Below, in pieces: positions 26,137-35,481 of a DNA stretch of 64,000 nucleotides. Every line of letters starts with the position of its first letter. Position 1 is the stretch's first letter. Source of the DNA: Lysobacter sp. Root916. GTDB lineage: Bacteria; Pseudomonadota; Gammaproteobacteria; Xanthomonadales; Xanthomonadaceae. The stretch covers positions 45,538 through 109,537 of the forward strand of contig NZ_LMJF01000012.1 in NCBI RefSeq assembly GCF_001429785.1. The letters run 5' to 3'. Both the position numbers and the translations under genes were made by a program. The notes under the pieces were generated by a model that had not been told where the DNA came from, did no database searches, and was given only the letters and a program-made list of their open reading frames with translations.

Positions 26137-28926
26137 ATGCGCATACTCGAACGCACCGTCTACGTCGGCCCTTCGCTCTATGCGCATTTTCCGGTCATAC
26201 GGCTGGAACTGGACCTGCAGGCGCTGGAAGCCTGGCCCACCGCGCGCCTGGGGCCGGCCTTCGTGGACGGCCTGCTGGCGGCGCTGCCCGGGCTGGCCGA
26301 ACACGGTTGCTCCTACCGCGCCCCCGGCGGCTTCGTGCGCCGTCTGCGCGAGGACGAGGGCACCTGGCTGGGCCACGTGCTCGAACACGTCGCGATCGAG
26401 CTGCAGAACGTCGCCGGCGAGAACGTCACCTTCGGCAAGACCCGCAGCGTCGGCGACGACCGCCCCGGCGTGTACTCGGTGGTCTACGAGTACGCCCAGC
26501 GCGAGGAGGGCATCGCCGCCGGCGAGCTCGGCCTGAAGTTGCTCAGCTCGCTGCTGCCGACCGAACTGCGTCCGGCCGGCAGCGTGCCCGAGGACTGGGA
26601 TTGGGAATCGGCGCGCGACGACTTCATCCGCTACGCCCAGCGCCGCGCGCTGGGGCCGTCGACCGCCTCGCTGGTGCGCGCGGCCGAGGAGCGCGGGATT
26701 CCGTGGCTGCGCCTGAACACCCAGTCGCTGATCCAGTTCGGCCACGGCAAGTACCAGCAGCGCATCCAGGCCACGATCACCGGCCGCACCCCGCATATCG
26801 CGGTCGAGCTGGCCAGCGACAAGGAAGAGACCAACAAGATCCTGGCCTCGCTGGGCCTGCCGGTGCCGCGCCAGGAACTGGTCACCGACGCCTCCGGCGC
26901 GGTGCGCGCGGCGCGCAAGCTCGGCGGCGCGGTGGTGACCAAGCCCTATAACGGCAACCACGGCCGCGGCATCACCATCAACATCTCCGGCGACGACGAA
27001 ATCCGCGCCGGCTTCGAGGCCGCGCGCGAGCATTCGCGGTCGGTGATCGTAGAGACCTATGTCGGCGGCGACGACCATCGCCTGCTGGTGGTCAACGGCG
27101 AGCTGATCGCCGCGACCCGGCGCACGCCCGGGCACGTGGTCGGCGACGGCCAGCGCACGATCGCCGAGCTGGTCGAGGCGGTGAATCAGGATCCGCGCCG
27201 CGGCGTCGGCCACGAGAAGGTGCTGACCCGGCTGGAGCTGGACGCGCAGGCCGTGCTGATGATGGAACGCGTCGGCTACACCGCCGAATCGGTGCCGGCC
27301 GACGACGAGGTCGTCTACCTGCGCTCCACCGCCAACCTGTCCACCGGCGGCACCGCCACCGACGTCACCGACATCATCCATCCCGACAACCGCGACATGG
27401 CGGTGCGCGCGGTGCGCGCGATCGGCCTGGACGTGGGCGGCGTGGATTTCATCTCGCCCAACATCGCCGAGAGCTACAAGAACGCCGGCGGCGGCATCTG
27501 CGAGATCAACGCAGCGCCCGGTTTCCGCATGCACGTCGCGCCCAGCGAGGGTACGCCGCGCGACGCCGCCGGCCCGGTGATCGACATGCTGTTCGCACCC
27601 GGCGCACCGTCGCGGGTGCCGATCGCCGCGGTCACCGGCACCAACGGCAAGACCACCACCGCGCGCATGCTCGCGCACATCGCCAAGATGGCTGGTTACA
27701 CCCCGGGCCTCACCACCACCGACGGCGTCTACATCGACGGCCAGCGCACGGTCGAGGGCGACATGACCGGGCCGGTGTCGGCGCGCATGGTGCTGTCCGA
27801 TCCGCAGATCGACCTGGCGGTGCTGGAAACCGCGCGCGGCGGCCTGCTGCGCGCCGGCATGGGCGTGTCCGAGGTCAACGTCGGCGCGGTCATCAACATC
27901 CAATCCGACCACCTGGGCCTGAAGGGCATCGACACCCTGGAGCAGCTGGCCGAGGTCAAGCGCGTGGTGGTGGAGGTGGCCAAGGATTGCGCGGTGCTCA
28001 ATGCCGACGATCCCAACGTGCTGAAGATGTCGGCCTACACCGACGCCAAGGTGATCTGCTACGTCACCATGAACCCGGCCCACGCGCTGGTGCGCGAGCA
28101 CATCCGCGCCGGCGGCCGCGCCTGCGCGCTCGAAGCCGGCGTCAACGGCCACATGATCACCCTCTACGACAAGGGCAGCCACATCCCGCTGCTGTGGACG
28201 CATTTGATCCCGGCCACGATGGAAGGCCGCGCCCTGCACAACGTGCAGAACGCGATGGTGGCCGCGGCGATGGCGTTCTCGCTGGGCATGAAGCTGGACG
28301 CGATCCGCCACGGCCTGCGCACCTTCGACACCACCTTCTTCCAGGCGCCGGGGCGCATGAACGTCTACAACGAGCATCCGTTCAAGGTGCTCATGGACTA
28401 CGGCCATAACGCGCACGCGGTCGGGGTGATGGCCGATCTGGCCCAGCGCCTGGACGTGGCCGGGCGCCGCCTGGTCGTGGTCGCCGGCCCCGGCGACCGC
28501 CGCGACGAGGACCTGCACGCGATCGCCGAGGCGGTGGCCGGCAAGTTCGATCACTACATCTGCCGCCGCGACGACGGCCTGCGCGGACGCGACGGCGACG
28601 AAGTGCCGCGCATCATCGCCAAGGCCCTGCAGGCGCGCGGCGTGAGCGACGACGCGATCACCCTCATTCCCGACGAGCAGGCCGCGATCGACGCCGCCTT
28701 GCGCATGGCCCAGTCCGGCGACCTGCTGCTGGTGTTCGCCGACGCGCTGGCGCGTTCGTGGAAGCAGATCATCCACTTCCAGCCCGAGGGCGGCATGACC
28801 GCCGCGGCCGCTCGGATCGAGCTGCCGCCGCTGGAGCAGACCCTGGACGAGGCCGTGGTCGCGGCCATGGAAGGCGTGGTCCGCGACGAACGCGGCCTGC
28901 GCTTCGAGCGCGAAGAGAGCGACTGA
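26137..28926 (+). CDS. cphA: cyanophycin synthetase
   Basis: A 929-residue three-domain enzyme that builds the Asp-backbone, Arg-side-chain polymer cyanophycin. Order: an N-terminal domain (about 1-160), an ATP-grasp domain that adds one amino acid (about 210-470, with VVTKPYNGNHGRGI), and a Mur-ligase domain (about 490-910) with P-loop GTNGKTTT at residues 501-508. The normal length for CphA is about 870-930. Product is an insoluble nitrogen reserve. Sits between cphB and a second Mur-ligase-type gene. Confidence 0.96.
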   Translation: MRILERTVYVGPSLYAHFPVIRLELDLQALEAWPTARLGPAFVDGLLAALPGLAEHGCSYRAPGGFVRRLREDEGTWLGHVLEHVAIELQNVAGENVTFGKTRSVGDDRPGVYSVVYEYAQREEGIAAGELGLKLLSSLLPTELRPAGSVPEDWDWESARDDFIRYAQRRALGPSTASLVRAAEERGIPWLRLNTQSLIQFGHGKYQQRIQATITGRTPHIAVELASDKEETNKILASLGLPVPRQELVTDASGAVRAARKLGGAVVTKPYNGNHGRGITINISGDDEIRAGFEAAREHSRSVIVETYVGGDDHRLLVVNGELIAATRRTPGHVVGDGQRTIAELVEAVNQDPRRGVGHEKVLTRLELDAQAVLMMERVGYTAESVPADDEVVYLRSTANLSTGGTATDVTDIIHPDNRDMAVRAVRAIGLDVGGVDFISPNIAESYKNAGGGICEINAAPGFRMHVAPSEGTPRDAAGPVIDMLFAPGAPSRVPIAAVTGTNGKTTTARMLAHIAKMAGYTPGLTTTDGVYIDGQRTVEGDMTGPVSARMVLSDPQIDLAVLETARGGLLRAGMGVSEVNVGAVINIQSDHLGLKGIDTLEQLAEVKRVVVEVAKDCAVLNADDPNVLKMSAYTDAKVICYVTMNPAHALVREHIRAGGRACALEAGVNGHMITLYDKGSHIPLLWTHLIPATMEGRALHNVQNAMVAAAMAFSLGMKLDAIRHGLRTFDTTFFQAPGRMNVYNEHPFKVLMDYGHNAHAVGVMADLAQRLDVAGRRLVVVAGPGDRRDEDLHAIAEAVAGKFDHYICRRDDGLRGRDGDEVPRIIAKALQARGVSDDAITLIPDEQAAIDAALRMAQSGDLLLVFADALARSWKQIIHFQPEGGMTAAAARIELPPLEQTLDEAVVAAMEGVVRDERGLRFEREESD

Positions 28927-30753
28927 GTGACGGCCGAATCCAAAGCGGCAGCGCTACCGGAGTACGAGTTCCCGTTCGAGGATTCGCGCCGGCTGACCGG
29001 CGCGAATCTGTATTTCGATCGGCCTGGCGTCGTGCTGGAAACCCGTGGCGGTCCACCGGACGCGAAAACGATCGCGCGTTGGCGGTACAACATCGCCAAT
29101 GCGCGCGACCTGTTGATGCGGTCGCAGGAGGATGAGGTCGTCGTGCGCGAGCATGCCAGCGGCGCTTCATTGGCGTTCGTGGCGCCGATCGATTGCCTCT
29201 ACGCCGCAACGGAAATCAACGAATGGGCTTGGTCCGAAGCGGCCGGGCCAATCGATCAGGATGTACTGCCGCCGCATGCTCCCGGCTATGCCGCGCATTG
29301 GGATAGAGAGGGCGCGTTGTATACCTTGCGTGCGCTCACTTGGGCTGAGGTTCGTCCCGATCTGATCGGATTGATCGAACAAGCGCAGGCGCGCCAGTTG
29401 ACCGCGTACAGCGACGACGAAGCGCTATCGATCGGTGAGGGGGCAGGAAGCGAGATCTGGCCATTGGATGCGTTGCCCCGGCCGGTGGACGTGTCATGGC
29501 ATCGGCTGCATTCGATTCCGAAAGCGGTCGTGACAGGCTCCAACGGCAAGACCACCAGCGTGCGCCTGCTAGCGGCGATGGCGCGCGCGCAGGGTTGGAA
29601 CACCGCGCACAGCAGCACCGACGGCCTTTACGTTGGCGGCGAGTGCATCGACGGCGGCGACTACTCCGGCCCGGTCGGCGCGCGCACCCTGTTGCGCCGC
29701 CCCGACGTCGAAGCGGCGATCCTGGAGACCGCGCGCGGCGGCCTGCTGCGCCGCGGCCTCACCCCGCAGCGCGCACGAGTGGCCCTGGTCACCAACATCA
29801 GCCCCGATCATTTCGGCGAGTACGGCATTCACAACCTCGACGACCTGACGCAAGTGAAGCTCACCGTTCAGCGCAGTCTGGCTGACGACGGCTTGCTGGT
29901 GCTCAACGCCGACGACGAACTCTTAGTCCGTCACAGCGCTAAGTTGTTCGAACGAACCGGCTGGTTCGAGTTCGGCTGGTTCGCGCTTGACGATCAACAC
30001 CCCTTGCTGCGCTCCCAGCGCAATAACAGCGGCGCGACCTGCGGCGTGCGCGACGGCCGCCTTAGGCTGCACTACCGCGGTCACGATCACGACCTGGGCG
30101 AGGTCGCCGCGATGCCGCTGACCCTGGGCGGCCGCGTCGCCTACAACCTCGCCAACCTCACCGGCGCCGCGCTCGCGGCCGCCGCGCTGGGCGTCGCACC
30201 TGAGCGCATCGCCCAGGTGCTGGCGCACTTCGGCGCCGCGCCCGGCGACAACCCCGGGCGCCTGCAGCGCTGGGCCTATGGCGACAGCGAGGTCTATCTG
30301 GACTACGCCCACAACCCGGACGGCCTGGGCAAGTTGCTGGAGGTCGCGGCCCGGCCCGCACGCCGGCTCGGCCTGCTGCTGGGCCAGGCTGGCAACCGCG
30401 AGGACCGCGACATCCGCGAGCTGGCGGCGGTCGCGGCCGGCTTCCGCCCCGACCGGGTGGTGCTCAAGGACATGGAGGGCTACCTGCGCGGGCGCGCCGA
30501 GGGCGAGGTCGCCGGGATCCTGCGCGACGAGCTGCTGCGCCACGGCCTGGCGGAGGACGCGCTGGAGGTCTGCCTGCAGGAGGTCGAGGCCGCCACCCGC
30601 CTGCTGCGCTGGGCCCGGCCGGGCGACGTGCTGGTGCTGCCCATCCACAACAGCGAGGCCCGCGATGCGGTCGTCGTCTTGCTCGATCGGCTGCAACTGG
30701 GACAATGGCGCCCCGGCCAGCCCCTGGGGGGCGATGTGGAGATAATGGAATGA
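28927..30753 (+). CDS. cyanophycin-synthetase-like Mur ligase (CphA'-type)
   Basis: A 608-residue protein starting with GTG directly after cphA. The C-terminal 400 residues are a Mur-ligase domain with P-loop GSNGKTTS at residues 204-211, then [11 protein letters not shown] and [10 protein letters not shown], very close to the second half of CphA. It lacks the ATP-grasp domain. The N-terminal 190 residues are of unrecognised type. Related CphA' proteins accompany CphA in other proteobacteria; the reaction is unproven. The first 600 bases use visibly more A/T-ending codons than the neighbours. It overlaps trpC by 4 bases. Confidence 0.85.
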   Translation: MTAESKAAALPEYEFPFEDSRRLTGANLYFDRPGVVLETRGGPPDAKTIARWRYNIANARDLLMRSQEDEVVVREHASGASLAFVAPIDCLYAATEINEWAWSEAAGPIDQDVLPPHAPGYAAHWDREGALYTLRALTWAEVRPDLIGLIEQAQARQLTAYSDDEALSIGEGAGSEIWPLDALPRPVDVSWHRLHSIPKAVVTGSNGKTTSVRLLAAMARAQGWNTAHSSTDGLYVGGECIDGGDYSGPVGARTLLRRPDVEAAILETARGGLLRRGLTPQRARVALVTNISPDHFGEYGIHNLDDLTQVKLTVQRSLADDGLLVLNADDELLVRHSAKLFERTGWFEFGWFALDDQHPLLRSQRNNSGATCGVRDGRLRLHYRGHDHDLGEVAAMPLTLGGRVAYNLANLTGAALAAAALGVAPERIAQVLAHFGAAPGDNPGRLQRWAYGDSEVYLDYAHNPDGLGKLLEVAARPARRLGLLLGQAGNREDRDIRELAAVAAGFRPDRVVLKDMEGYLRGRAEGEVAGILRDELLRHGLAEDALEVCLQEVEAATRLLRWARPGDVLVLPIHNSEARDAVVVLLDRLQLGQWRPGQPLGGDVEIME

Positions 30754-31541
30754 CCGATGTCCTGCGCACGATCCTGGCCCGCAAGGTCGAGGAGATCGAA
30801 CAGCGCAGCCGGGTGCGCTCGCTGGACGACCTGCGCGCGCGCGCGGCGCAGCAGGCGCCCACGCGCGGCTTCGTCGACGCGATCAAGCGCAAGCACGCCG
30901 CCGGCGAGGCCGCGGTGATCGCCGAGGTCAAGAAGGCCAGCCCGTCCAAGGGCCTGATCCGCGCCGACTTCCAGCCCGCGCAGATCGCGCGCAGCTACGA
31001 GGCCGGCGGCGCCGCCTGTTTGTCGGTGCTGACCGACGTGGATTTCTTCCAGGGCAGCAACCTCTACCTGGGCGAGGCGCGCTCGGCCTGCGCGCTGCCG
31101 GTGCTGCGCAAGGATTTCACCATCGATCCCTACCAGGTCTACGAGGCGCGGGTGATCGGCGCCGACGCGATCCTGCTGATCGTGGCCGCGCTCGAGGACG
31201 GCCCGATGATCGAAATGGCCGGCCTGGCGATGGAACTGGGCATGGACGTGCTGGTCGAGGTCCACGACATCGACGAGCTCGAACGCGCGCTGCAGACCGA
31301 TTGCGAGCTGATCGGCGTCAACAACCGCAACCTGCGCACCTTCGAGGTCTCGCTGGACACCAGCATCGCCCTGCGCGACGCGGTGCCGCGCGATCGCACC
31401 CTGGTCACCGAGAGCGGCATCGCCACCGGCGCCGACGTGGCCAAGATGCGCGGCGCCGGCATCGAGACCTTCCTGATCGGCGAAAGCTTCATGCGCGAGC
31501 GCGACCCGGGCGCGGCCCTGCAGCGGCTGTTCGCGGCATGA
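30750..31541 (+). CDS. trpC: indole-3-glycerol phosphate synthase
   Basis: A 263-residue TIM-barrel enzyme that closes the indole ring in tryptophan synthesis. Conserved segments: [35 protein letters not shown] and [14 protein letters not shown]. It starts with ATGA overlapping the Mur-ligase stop, so it is translationally coupled to the cyanophycin block. It is not fused to phosphoribosylanthranilate isomerase (TrpF), which must lie elsewhere. Confidence 0.96.
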   Translation: MTDVLRTILARKVEEIEQRSRVRSLDDLRARAAQQAPTRGFVDAIKRKHAAGEAAVIAEVKKASPSKGLIRADFQPAQIARSYEAGGAACLSVLTDVDFFQGSNLYLGEARSACALPVLRKDFTIDPYQVYEARVIGADAILLIVAALEDGPMIEMAGLAMELGMDVLVEVHDIDELERALQTDCELIGVNNRNLRTFEVSLDTSIALRDAVPRDRTLVTESGIATGADVAKMRGAGIETFLIGESFMRERDPGAALQRLFAA

Positions 31542-32287
31542 GCGCGGCGGGGCGCTTCCCGCCCGCGCGCGAGGACGCGCCGCTGGTGGTGTTCGACTTC
31601 GACCACACCCTCTACGACGGCGATTCGGGCAGCCATCTGTTCGCCTGGCTGATCCGGCGCTCGTGGTGGCGGCAGCTGCTGGCGCTGCTGATCGCGCCGC
31701 TGTTCGGGCCGATGATCGCCTACCTGCCGACCCGCCGGGTCGGCATTTCCGGCTTCGTCTGGGTCGGTTCGGTCGGCATGGGCGGGCGGCGAGAGTTCGA
31801 CGCCACCATCGACCGCTACGTGGCCGCGCACACCGACGAAATCCGCCGCCGCCTGCTGCCGGTGGCGCTGGACGTGCTGCACCACCACCGCGAGCGCGGC
31901 GACCGGGTGGTGATCGCCACCGGCGCGCCGCCGGAACTGGCGCGCGCGATCCTGGCCTTCGTCGCCCACGAGGACGTGCCGGTGGTCGGCACCCTGGTCG
32001 GCGCGCGCCTGGGCGCGGTCGGCGCGCTGCGCCACTGCCATTCCGAAATGAAGATGACCATGCTGCGCGAGGCCGGCTACACCGCGCCGGTCGAAGTCGC
32101 CTATTCCGACAGCAGCGCCGACCTGCCGCTGCTCAAGGCCGCGCGCCGGCCGGTGGTGGTCAACCCCAAGCCGCGCCGCATCGAGATGTTCCGGCGTGTG
32201 CTGCCGCCGGGCACGCCCATCCTCAACTGGGGCTGCCCCGGCCGCGGCGGCGACGCGGTGGCGTCGGCGGCGTCGGCGGCAGGCTAG
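31538..32287 (+). CDS. HAD-IB family phosphatase
   Basis: A 249-residue phosphohydrolase. The catalytic aspartates are Asp20 and Asp22 in VFDFDHTL, with the later [11 protein letters not shown] and [11 protein letters not shown] holding the motif II and IV residues. A hydrophobic stretch (about residues 45-60) may contact the membrane. Overlaps trpC by 4 bases (ATGA) and is the last gene of the trp-cyanophycin run. The family includes phosphoserine-phosphatase-like and lipid-phosphate enzymes; substrate unknown. Confidence 0.88.
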   Translation: MSAAGRFPPAREDAPLVVFDFDHTLYDGDSGSHLFAWLIRRSWWRQLLALLIAPLFGPMIAYLPTRRVGISGFVWVGSVGMGGRREFDATIDRYVAAHTDEIRRRLLPVALDVLHHHRERGDRVVIATGAPPELARAILAFVAHEDVPVVGTLVGARLGAVGALRHCHSEMKMTMLREAGYTAPVEVAYSDSSADLPLLKAARRPVVVNPKPRRIEMFRRVLPPGTPILNWGCPGRGGDAVASAASAAG

Positions 32288-32316
32288 GGCCGCGGCCTCG
32301 CACAGGCCGCCAGGTT

Positions 32317-32514
32317 TCGTAATCGCGGCTTACGCCGCTCCCACAGAGAGCCAGGGCGCCCCGTTGTGGGGGGCCGCGATCCGCGCAAGCACGCACAGCG
32401 GCGAGCCGCCCGATCCGCGGCGGTCCCGTAGGATGCGGTGAGCGCAGCGAACCGCATCGTTGCGGGGCTCGGGAGGCGGCGTCGGTGCGGTTCTCTACGC
32501 TCGCCACACCCTAC
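32317..32514. repeat. repeat cluster downstream of the HAD gene
   Basis: The 255-base gap carries three repeat copies: a GCGGCTTACGCCGCTCC element (near 32320, related to the 17687 inverted repeat), a GTAGGATGCGGTGAGCGCAGC element (32428-32460), and a diverged inverted copy (about 32484-32514, GGTGCGGTTCTCTACGCTC). The last two face each other and can fold. No gene is seen. Confidence 0.75.
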
Positions 32515-32542
32515 GAGCGCTCCCAAGCGGCTGTCGGCGGGG

Positions 32543-33004
32543 CTAGTCGCCCAGCGCCTTCACGAAGCGCAGCGAGCCGTCGCTATAGCCGCAATCGCGA
32601 TAAAAGGCATGCGCCTCCTCGCGGCGCAGGTTGCTAGTGACCTCGATCCGCGCCACGCCGACGCGGCGCGAAATCTGCTCGACCTCGCGTAGCAGGCGCC
32701 GGCCGACGCCCTGGCGCTGGCAGGCCGGCGACACCACCAGGGCGGTGATGCGCGCCAGCTCGGTGCCGTGGACCACCGAATACAGGGTGTAGAGCGAGAT
32801 CAGGCCGCAGGCGTCGCCGTCGATCTCGGCCAGCAGCAGGTGCTGGCGCGGGTCGTGGCGGACCACCGCGATGCGTTCGGCCGCTTCGTCGCGGCTGCAG
32901 GGATAGCCCAGGTCGCCGAGCAGGCGGGCGACATCGTGGGCATCGCCCAATTCCGCCGGGCGCACCCGGGGTGCGGTCTCGGCGGAAGGGGCGGCGCGAC
33001 CCAT
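32543..33004 (-). CDS. GNAT acetyltransferase
   Basis: A 153-residue acyl-CoA-dependent N-acetyltransferase of the GNAT fold. The acetyl-CoA-binding signature is LVVSPACQRQGVGRRLL, with the later NLRREEAHAFYRDCGY closing the domain. Substrate is unknown. Transcribed with clp: its start is 14 bases after the clp stop, so the two form an operon. Confidence 0.9.
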   Translation of the reverse strand: MGRAAPSAETAPRVRPAELGDAHDVARLLGDLGYPCSRDEAAERIAVVRHDPRQHLLLAEIDGDACGLISLYTLYSVVHGTELARITALVVSPACQRQGVGRRLLREVEQISRRVGVARIEVTSNLRREEAHAFYRDCGYSDGSLRFVKALGD

Positions 33005-33018
33005 CGTGGACGGGCGGC

Positions 33019-33708
33019 TCAGCGCGTCCCGTACAGGACGACGGTCTTGCCGCGGGCGTGCAGCTTGCCGTCGGCCTGAAGTTTCTTGAGTACGCGGCCG
33101 GCCATTTCGCGCGAGCAGCCGACCAGGCGCGACAGCTCCTGGCGCGACACCCGCAGCTGGGTGCCCTGCGGATGGCTCATGGCCTCGGGTTCCTTGGCCA
33201 GGTCGTGCAGGGCGCGCACGATGCGGTCGGTCACGTCCAGGAAGGCCAGGCGGCCGGCCTTCCTGCTGGTGTCGAGCAGGCGGCGCGAAATCTGGGCGCC
33301 GATCGCGTACAGCAGCTTGGGCGCGTCCAGCGACAGACGGGTCAGCAGCAGGTCGTATAGGCGCTCGTGGCCGATCTCGGCGAGCTCGCAGGTGCTGCGC
33401 GTGCGCAGGATCACCTCGCGATGGTCGCTCTCGATGAACAGGCCCAGCTCGCCGACGAACTCGCCGGGGCCGAAGTAGCCCAGCACCAGTTCACGGCCGT
33501 CTTCCTCCTCGGTGATGATGCTCACCGAGCCGGAAACCACGTAATACAGCGTGCTGGCGGGGTCCCCCGGGCGGAACACGTCGGTCCGCGACGGGTAGCG
33601 TCGGCGGTGGCAGTGCGCCAGGAAGCGTTCGATCGTCGCGCCGTCGGGCAGCAACGGGCTATTGGTTCGGCGCAGGGCAGTCAAGGGGGCTACCGGATTG
33701 GCGGACAT
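33019..33708 (-). CDS. clp: Clp global regulator (Crp/Fnr family)
   Basis: A 229-residue regulator with an N-terminal cyclic-nucleotide-binding fold (YVVSGSVSIITEEEDGRELVLGYFGPGEFVGELGLF) and a C-terminal helix-turn-helix (VSRQELSRLVGCSREMAGRVLKKLQADGKLHARGKTVVL). It matches the Xanthomonas Clp protein closely. In xanthomonads Clp responds to cyclic di-GMP instead of cAMP and controls secreted lytic enzymes and, in Lysobacter, antibiotic production. It is divergent from speD. Confidence 0.97.
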   Translation of the reverse strand: MSANPVAPLTALRRTNSPLLPDGATIERFLAHCHRRRYPSRTDVFRPGDPASTLYYVVSGSVSIITEEEDGRELVLGYFGPGEFVGELGLFIESDHREVILRTRSTCELAEIGHERLYDLLLTRLSLDAPKLLYAIGAQISRRLLDTSRKAGRLAFLDVTDRIVRALHDLAKEPEAMSHPQGTQLRVSRQELSRLVGCSREMAGRVLKKLQADGKLHARGKTVVLYGTR

Positions 33709-33766
33709 GGGATTGGGCTTAGGTTATCGAGTGAGCTTAGGACGAACCGGGGGATTGGGCAAATAG

Positions 33767-33854
33767 CGTCACCCTGCGGCACTCTACGTCACCCCGGGCC
33801 GATATGGGCAGTCCCCTGGCCGCCCAGGTCTCCGACTTGTGACCGCGGGGTGAC
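33767..33854. promoter_or_regulatory. repeated GTCACC elements in the clp-speD gap
   Basis: CGTCACCC occurs at 33767 and again at 33787, exactly 20 bases apart, and the reverse form GGGGTGAC lies at 33847-33854. The 219-base gap must hold two divergent promoters, so these may be operator half-sites. No protein is identified. The perfect two-turn spacing is the reason to record it. Confidence 0.35.
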
Positions 33855-33927
33855 AGCGGCGCGTTTCCCCCCGCTGCCGTTTGCCGCATAATCCACGCCC
33901 TCGCCGTCCGACCGGGATCCCCCTACC

Positions 33928-34719
33928 GTGGTCAAGCCGTTGCCGCGCCTGAGGTTGCAAGGTTTCAACAACCTCACCAAGGCCCTCTCGTTCAACATCT
34001 ACGACGTCTGCTACGCGGTCTCGGAAGAGCAGCGCCAGCGGTACATCGAGTACATCGACGAGGCCTACAACGCCGATCGACTGACCCAGATCCTCACGGA
34101 TGTGGCGGACATCATCGGCGCCAACATCCTCAACATCGCGCGCCAGGACTACGATCCGCAGGGCGCTTCGGTGACGATCCTGATCTCGGAAGAGCCGGTG
34201 ATCGACAAGTCGGCGGCCAAGGGCGTGATCTCCGACGCCGTGGTCGCGCACATGGACAAGTCGCACATCACCGTGCACACCTATCCGGAGACCCACCCGG
34301 ACAACGGCATCGCGACCTTCCGCGCCGATATCGACGTGGCGACCTGCGGCGTGATCTCGCCGCTGAAGGCGTTGAACTACCTGATCGAGAGCCTCGAGTC
34401 CGACATCGTGGTCATGGACTACCGCGTGCGCGGCTTCACCCGCGACGTGAAGGGCAGGAAGCACTACATCGACCACAAGATCAACTCGATCCAGGATTAC
34501 CTGGCCAAGAACGTGAAGTCGCGCTACGAGATGCTCGACGTCAACGTCTATCAGGAAAACATCTTCCACACCAAGATGCACCTGAAGGAATTCGACCTCG
34601 ACAACTACCTGTTCGAGGAGAAGGCCAAGAACCTCTCGTTCAAGGAACGCATGAAGATCGAGGCGCGGCTCAAGCGCGAGATCGAAGAGCTGTTCCATGG
34701 CCGCAATCTGGTCGATTGA
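33928..34719 (+). CDS. speD: S-adenosylmethionine decarboxylase proenzyme
   Basis: Provides decarboxylated S-adenosylmethionine for spermidine synthesis. The 263-residue proenzyme self-cleaves at Ser112 in the KSH tripeptide ([12 protein letters not shown]), giving the pyruvoyl group; the position is identical to that in E. coli SpeD. A GTG start follows a gap shared with clp. Length is normal. Converges on coq7 with a terminator between. Confidence 0.97.
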   Translation: MVKPLPRLRLQGFNNLTKALSFNIYDVCYAVSEEQRQRYIEYIDEAYNADRLTQILTDVADIIGANILNIARQDYDPQGASVTILISEEPVIDKSAAKGVISDAVVAHMDKSHITVHTYPETHPDNGIATFRADIDVATCGVISPLKALNYLIESLESDIVVMDYRVRGFTRDVKGRKHYIDHKINSIQDYLAKNVKSRYEMLDVNVYQENIFHTKMHLKEFDLDNYLFEEKAKNLSFKERMKIEARLKREIEELFHGRNLVD

Positions 34720-34723
34720 CGGC

Positions 34724-34829
34724 CGGGATTCGGGATTCGGGATTCGGGATTCGAAAAAGCAAAAGGCCCGCCATTGGCGGGCCTTTTGCGTTCTTGCTCT
34801 ATCGAATCCCGAATCCCGAATCCCGAATC
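34724..34829. terminator. double-layered inverted repeat and bidirectional terminator
   Basis: Outer arms: four tandem CGGGATT units (34724-34751) against three AATCCCG units and an AATC end (34802-34828), perfectly complementary over about 28 bases. Inner arms: GCAAAAGGCCCGCC (34759-34772) and GGCGGGCCTTTTGC (34776-34789), a 14-base stem with a 3-base loop and T/A-runs, giving a strong intrinsic terminator in both directions between convergent speD and coq7. The right arm includes the coq7 stop codon. Confidence 0.88.
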
Positions 34830-35472
34830 ACAGCCTATAAGCCACCGCCTTCATCAGCTTCGACGCCGCCGCCATCAGGCTGGGTACCGGCGGCGGCAGC
34901 AGGCGCGCGCCGGCGGCTTCGGCGTTGGCGGCGTGGCGGGCCTCGTCTTCCTTCATGGTGCGCAGGATCGCGCGGCTGCGCGCGTCGGCTTCCGGCAGCG
35001 ATTCCAGGTGCTCGTCGATATGGGCCTCGACCTGGTGTTCGGTCTCGACCACGAAGCCCAGATTCCAGCCGTCGCCGCGCAGGCCGGCGAGGGCGCCGAT
35101 CGCGTAGCTGCCGGCGTACCACAGCGGGTTGAGCAGGCTGGGGCGGCTGTCGAGTTCGTCCAGGCGCTGCGCGCACCAGGCCAGGTGATCGGTTTCCTCC
35201 TGCGCGGCCTCGAGCAGGTGCTCGCGCGTGGCCGCGTCGCGCGCGACCGCGGCCTGGCCGCAGTACAGCGCCTGCGCGCAGACCTCGCCGACGTGGTTGA
35301 TGCGCATCAGGCCGGCGGCGTGGCGGCGCTCGCTGTCGTCGAGCTCGATCTGGGCGGTATCGGCGGCCGGGTTGGGGCGCGCGGCGTAGGGCGCGCCGAA
35401 GACGGTGTCGAGGGCGCGCTGCGCATCGCTGAGCAGGCGGTCCAGGGGAGACAGCTCGCGGATCGTGTTCAT
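34828..35472 (-). CDS. coq7: ubiquinone hydroxylase, di-iron Coq7
   Basis: Hydroxylates 2-polyprenyl-3-methyl-6-methoxy-benzoquinone, a late step of ubiquinone synthesis. The 214-residue di-iron carboxylate protein has [29 protein letters not shown] and [10 protein letters not shown], which supply the two-iron ligands. Many gammaproteobacteria use the FAD enzyme UbiF instead; the di-iron type is normal for this family of organisms. The stop codon is part of the outer inverted repeat shared with speD. Confidence 0.95.
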   Translation of the reverse strand: MNTIRELSPLDRLLSDAQRALDTVFGAPYAARPNPAADTAQIELDDSERRHAAGLMRINHVGEVCAQALYCGQAAVARDAATREHLLEAAQEETDHLAWCAQRLDELDSRPSLLNPLWYAGSYAIGALAGLRGDGWNLGFVVETEHQVEAHIDEHLESLPEADARSRAILRTMKEDEARHAANAEAAGARLLPPPVPSLMAAASKLMKAVAYRL

Positions 35473-35481
35473 GCGCGCAGT

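Noticed and set aside
25174-28776. A 1200-residue open frame on the minus strand opposite cphB-cphA
   Set aside because: It mirrors the codon structure of the strongly supported cphB and cphA genes, has His/Arg/Asp/Val-rich low-complexity composition and no recognisable domain; high-GC DNA produces such antisense frames routinely.
34724-34829. CRISPR array (tandem short repeats)
   Set aside because: The units are 7 bases, directly adjacent without spacers, and there are no cas genes.
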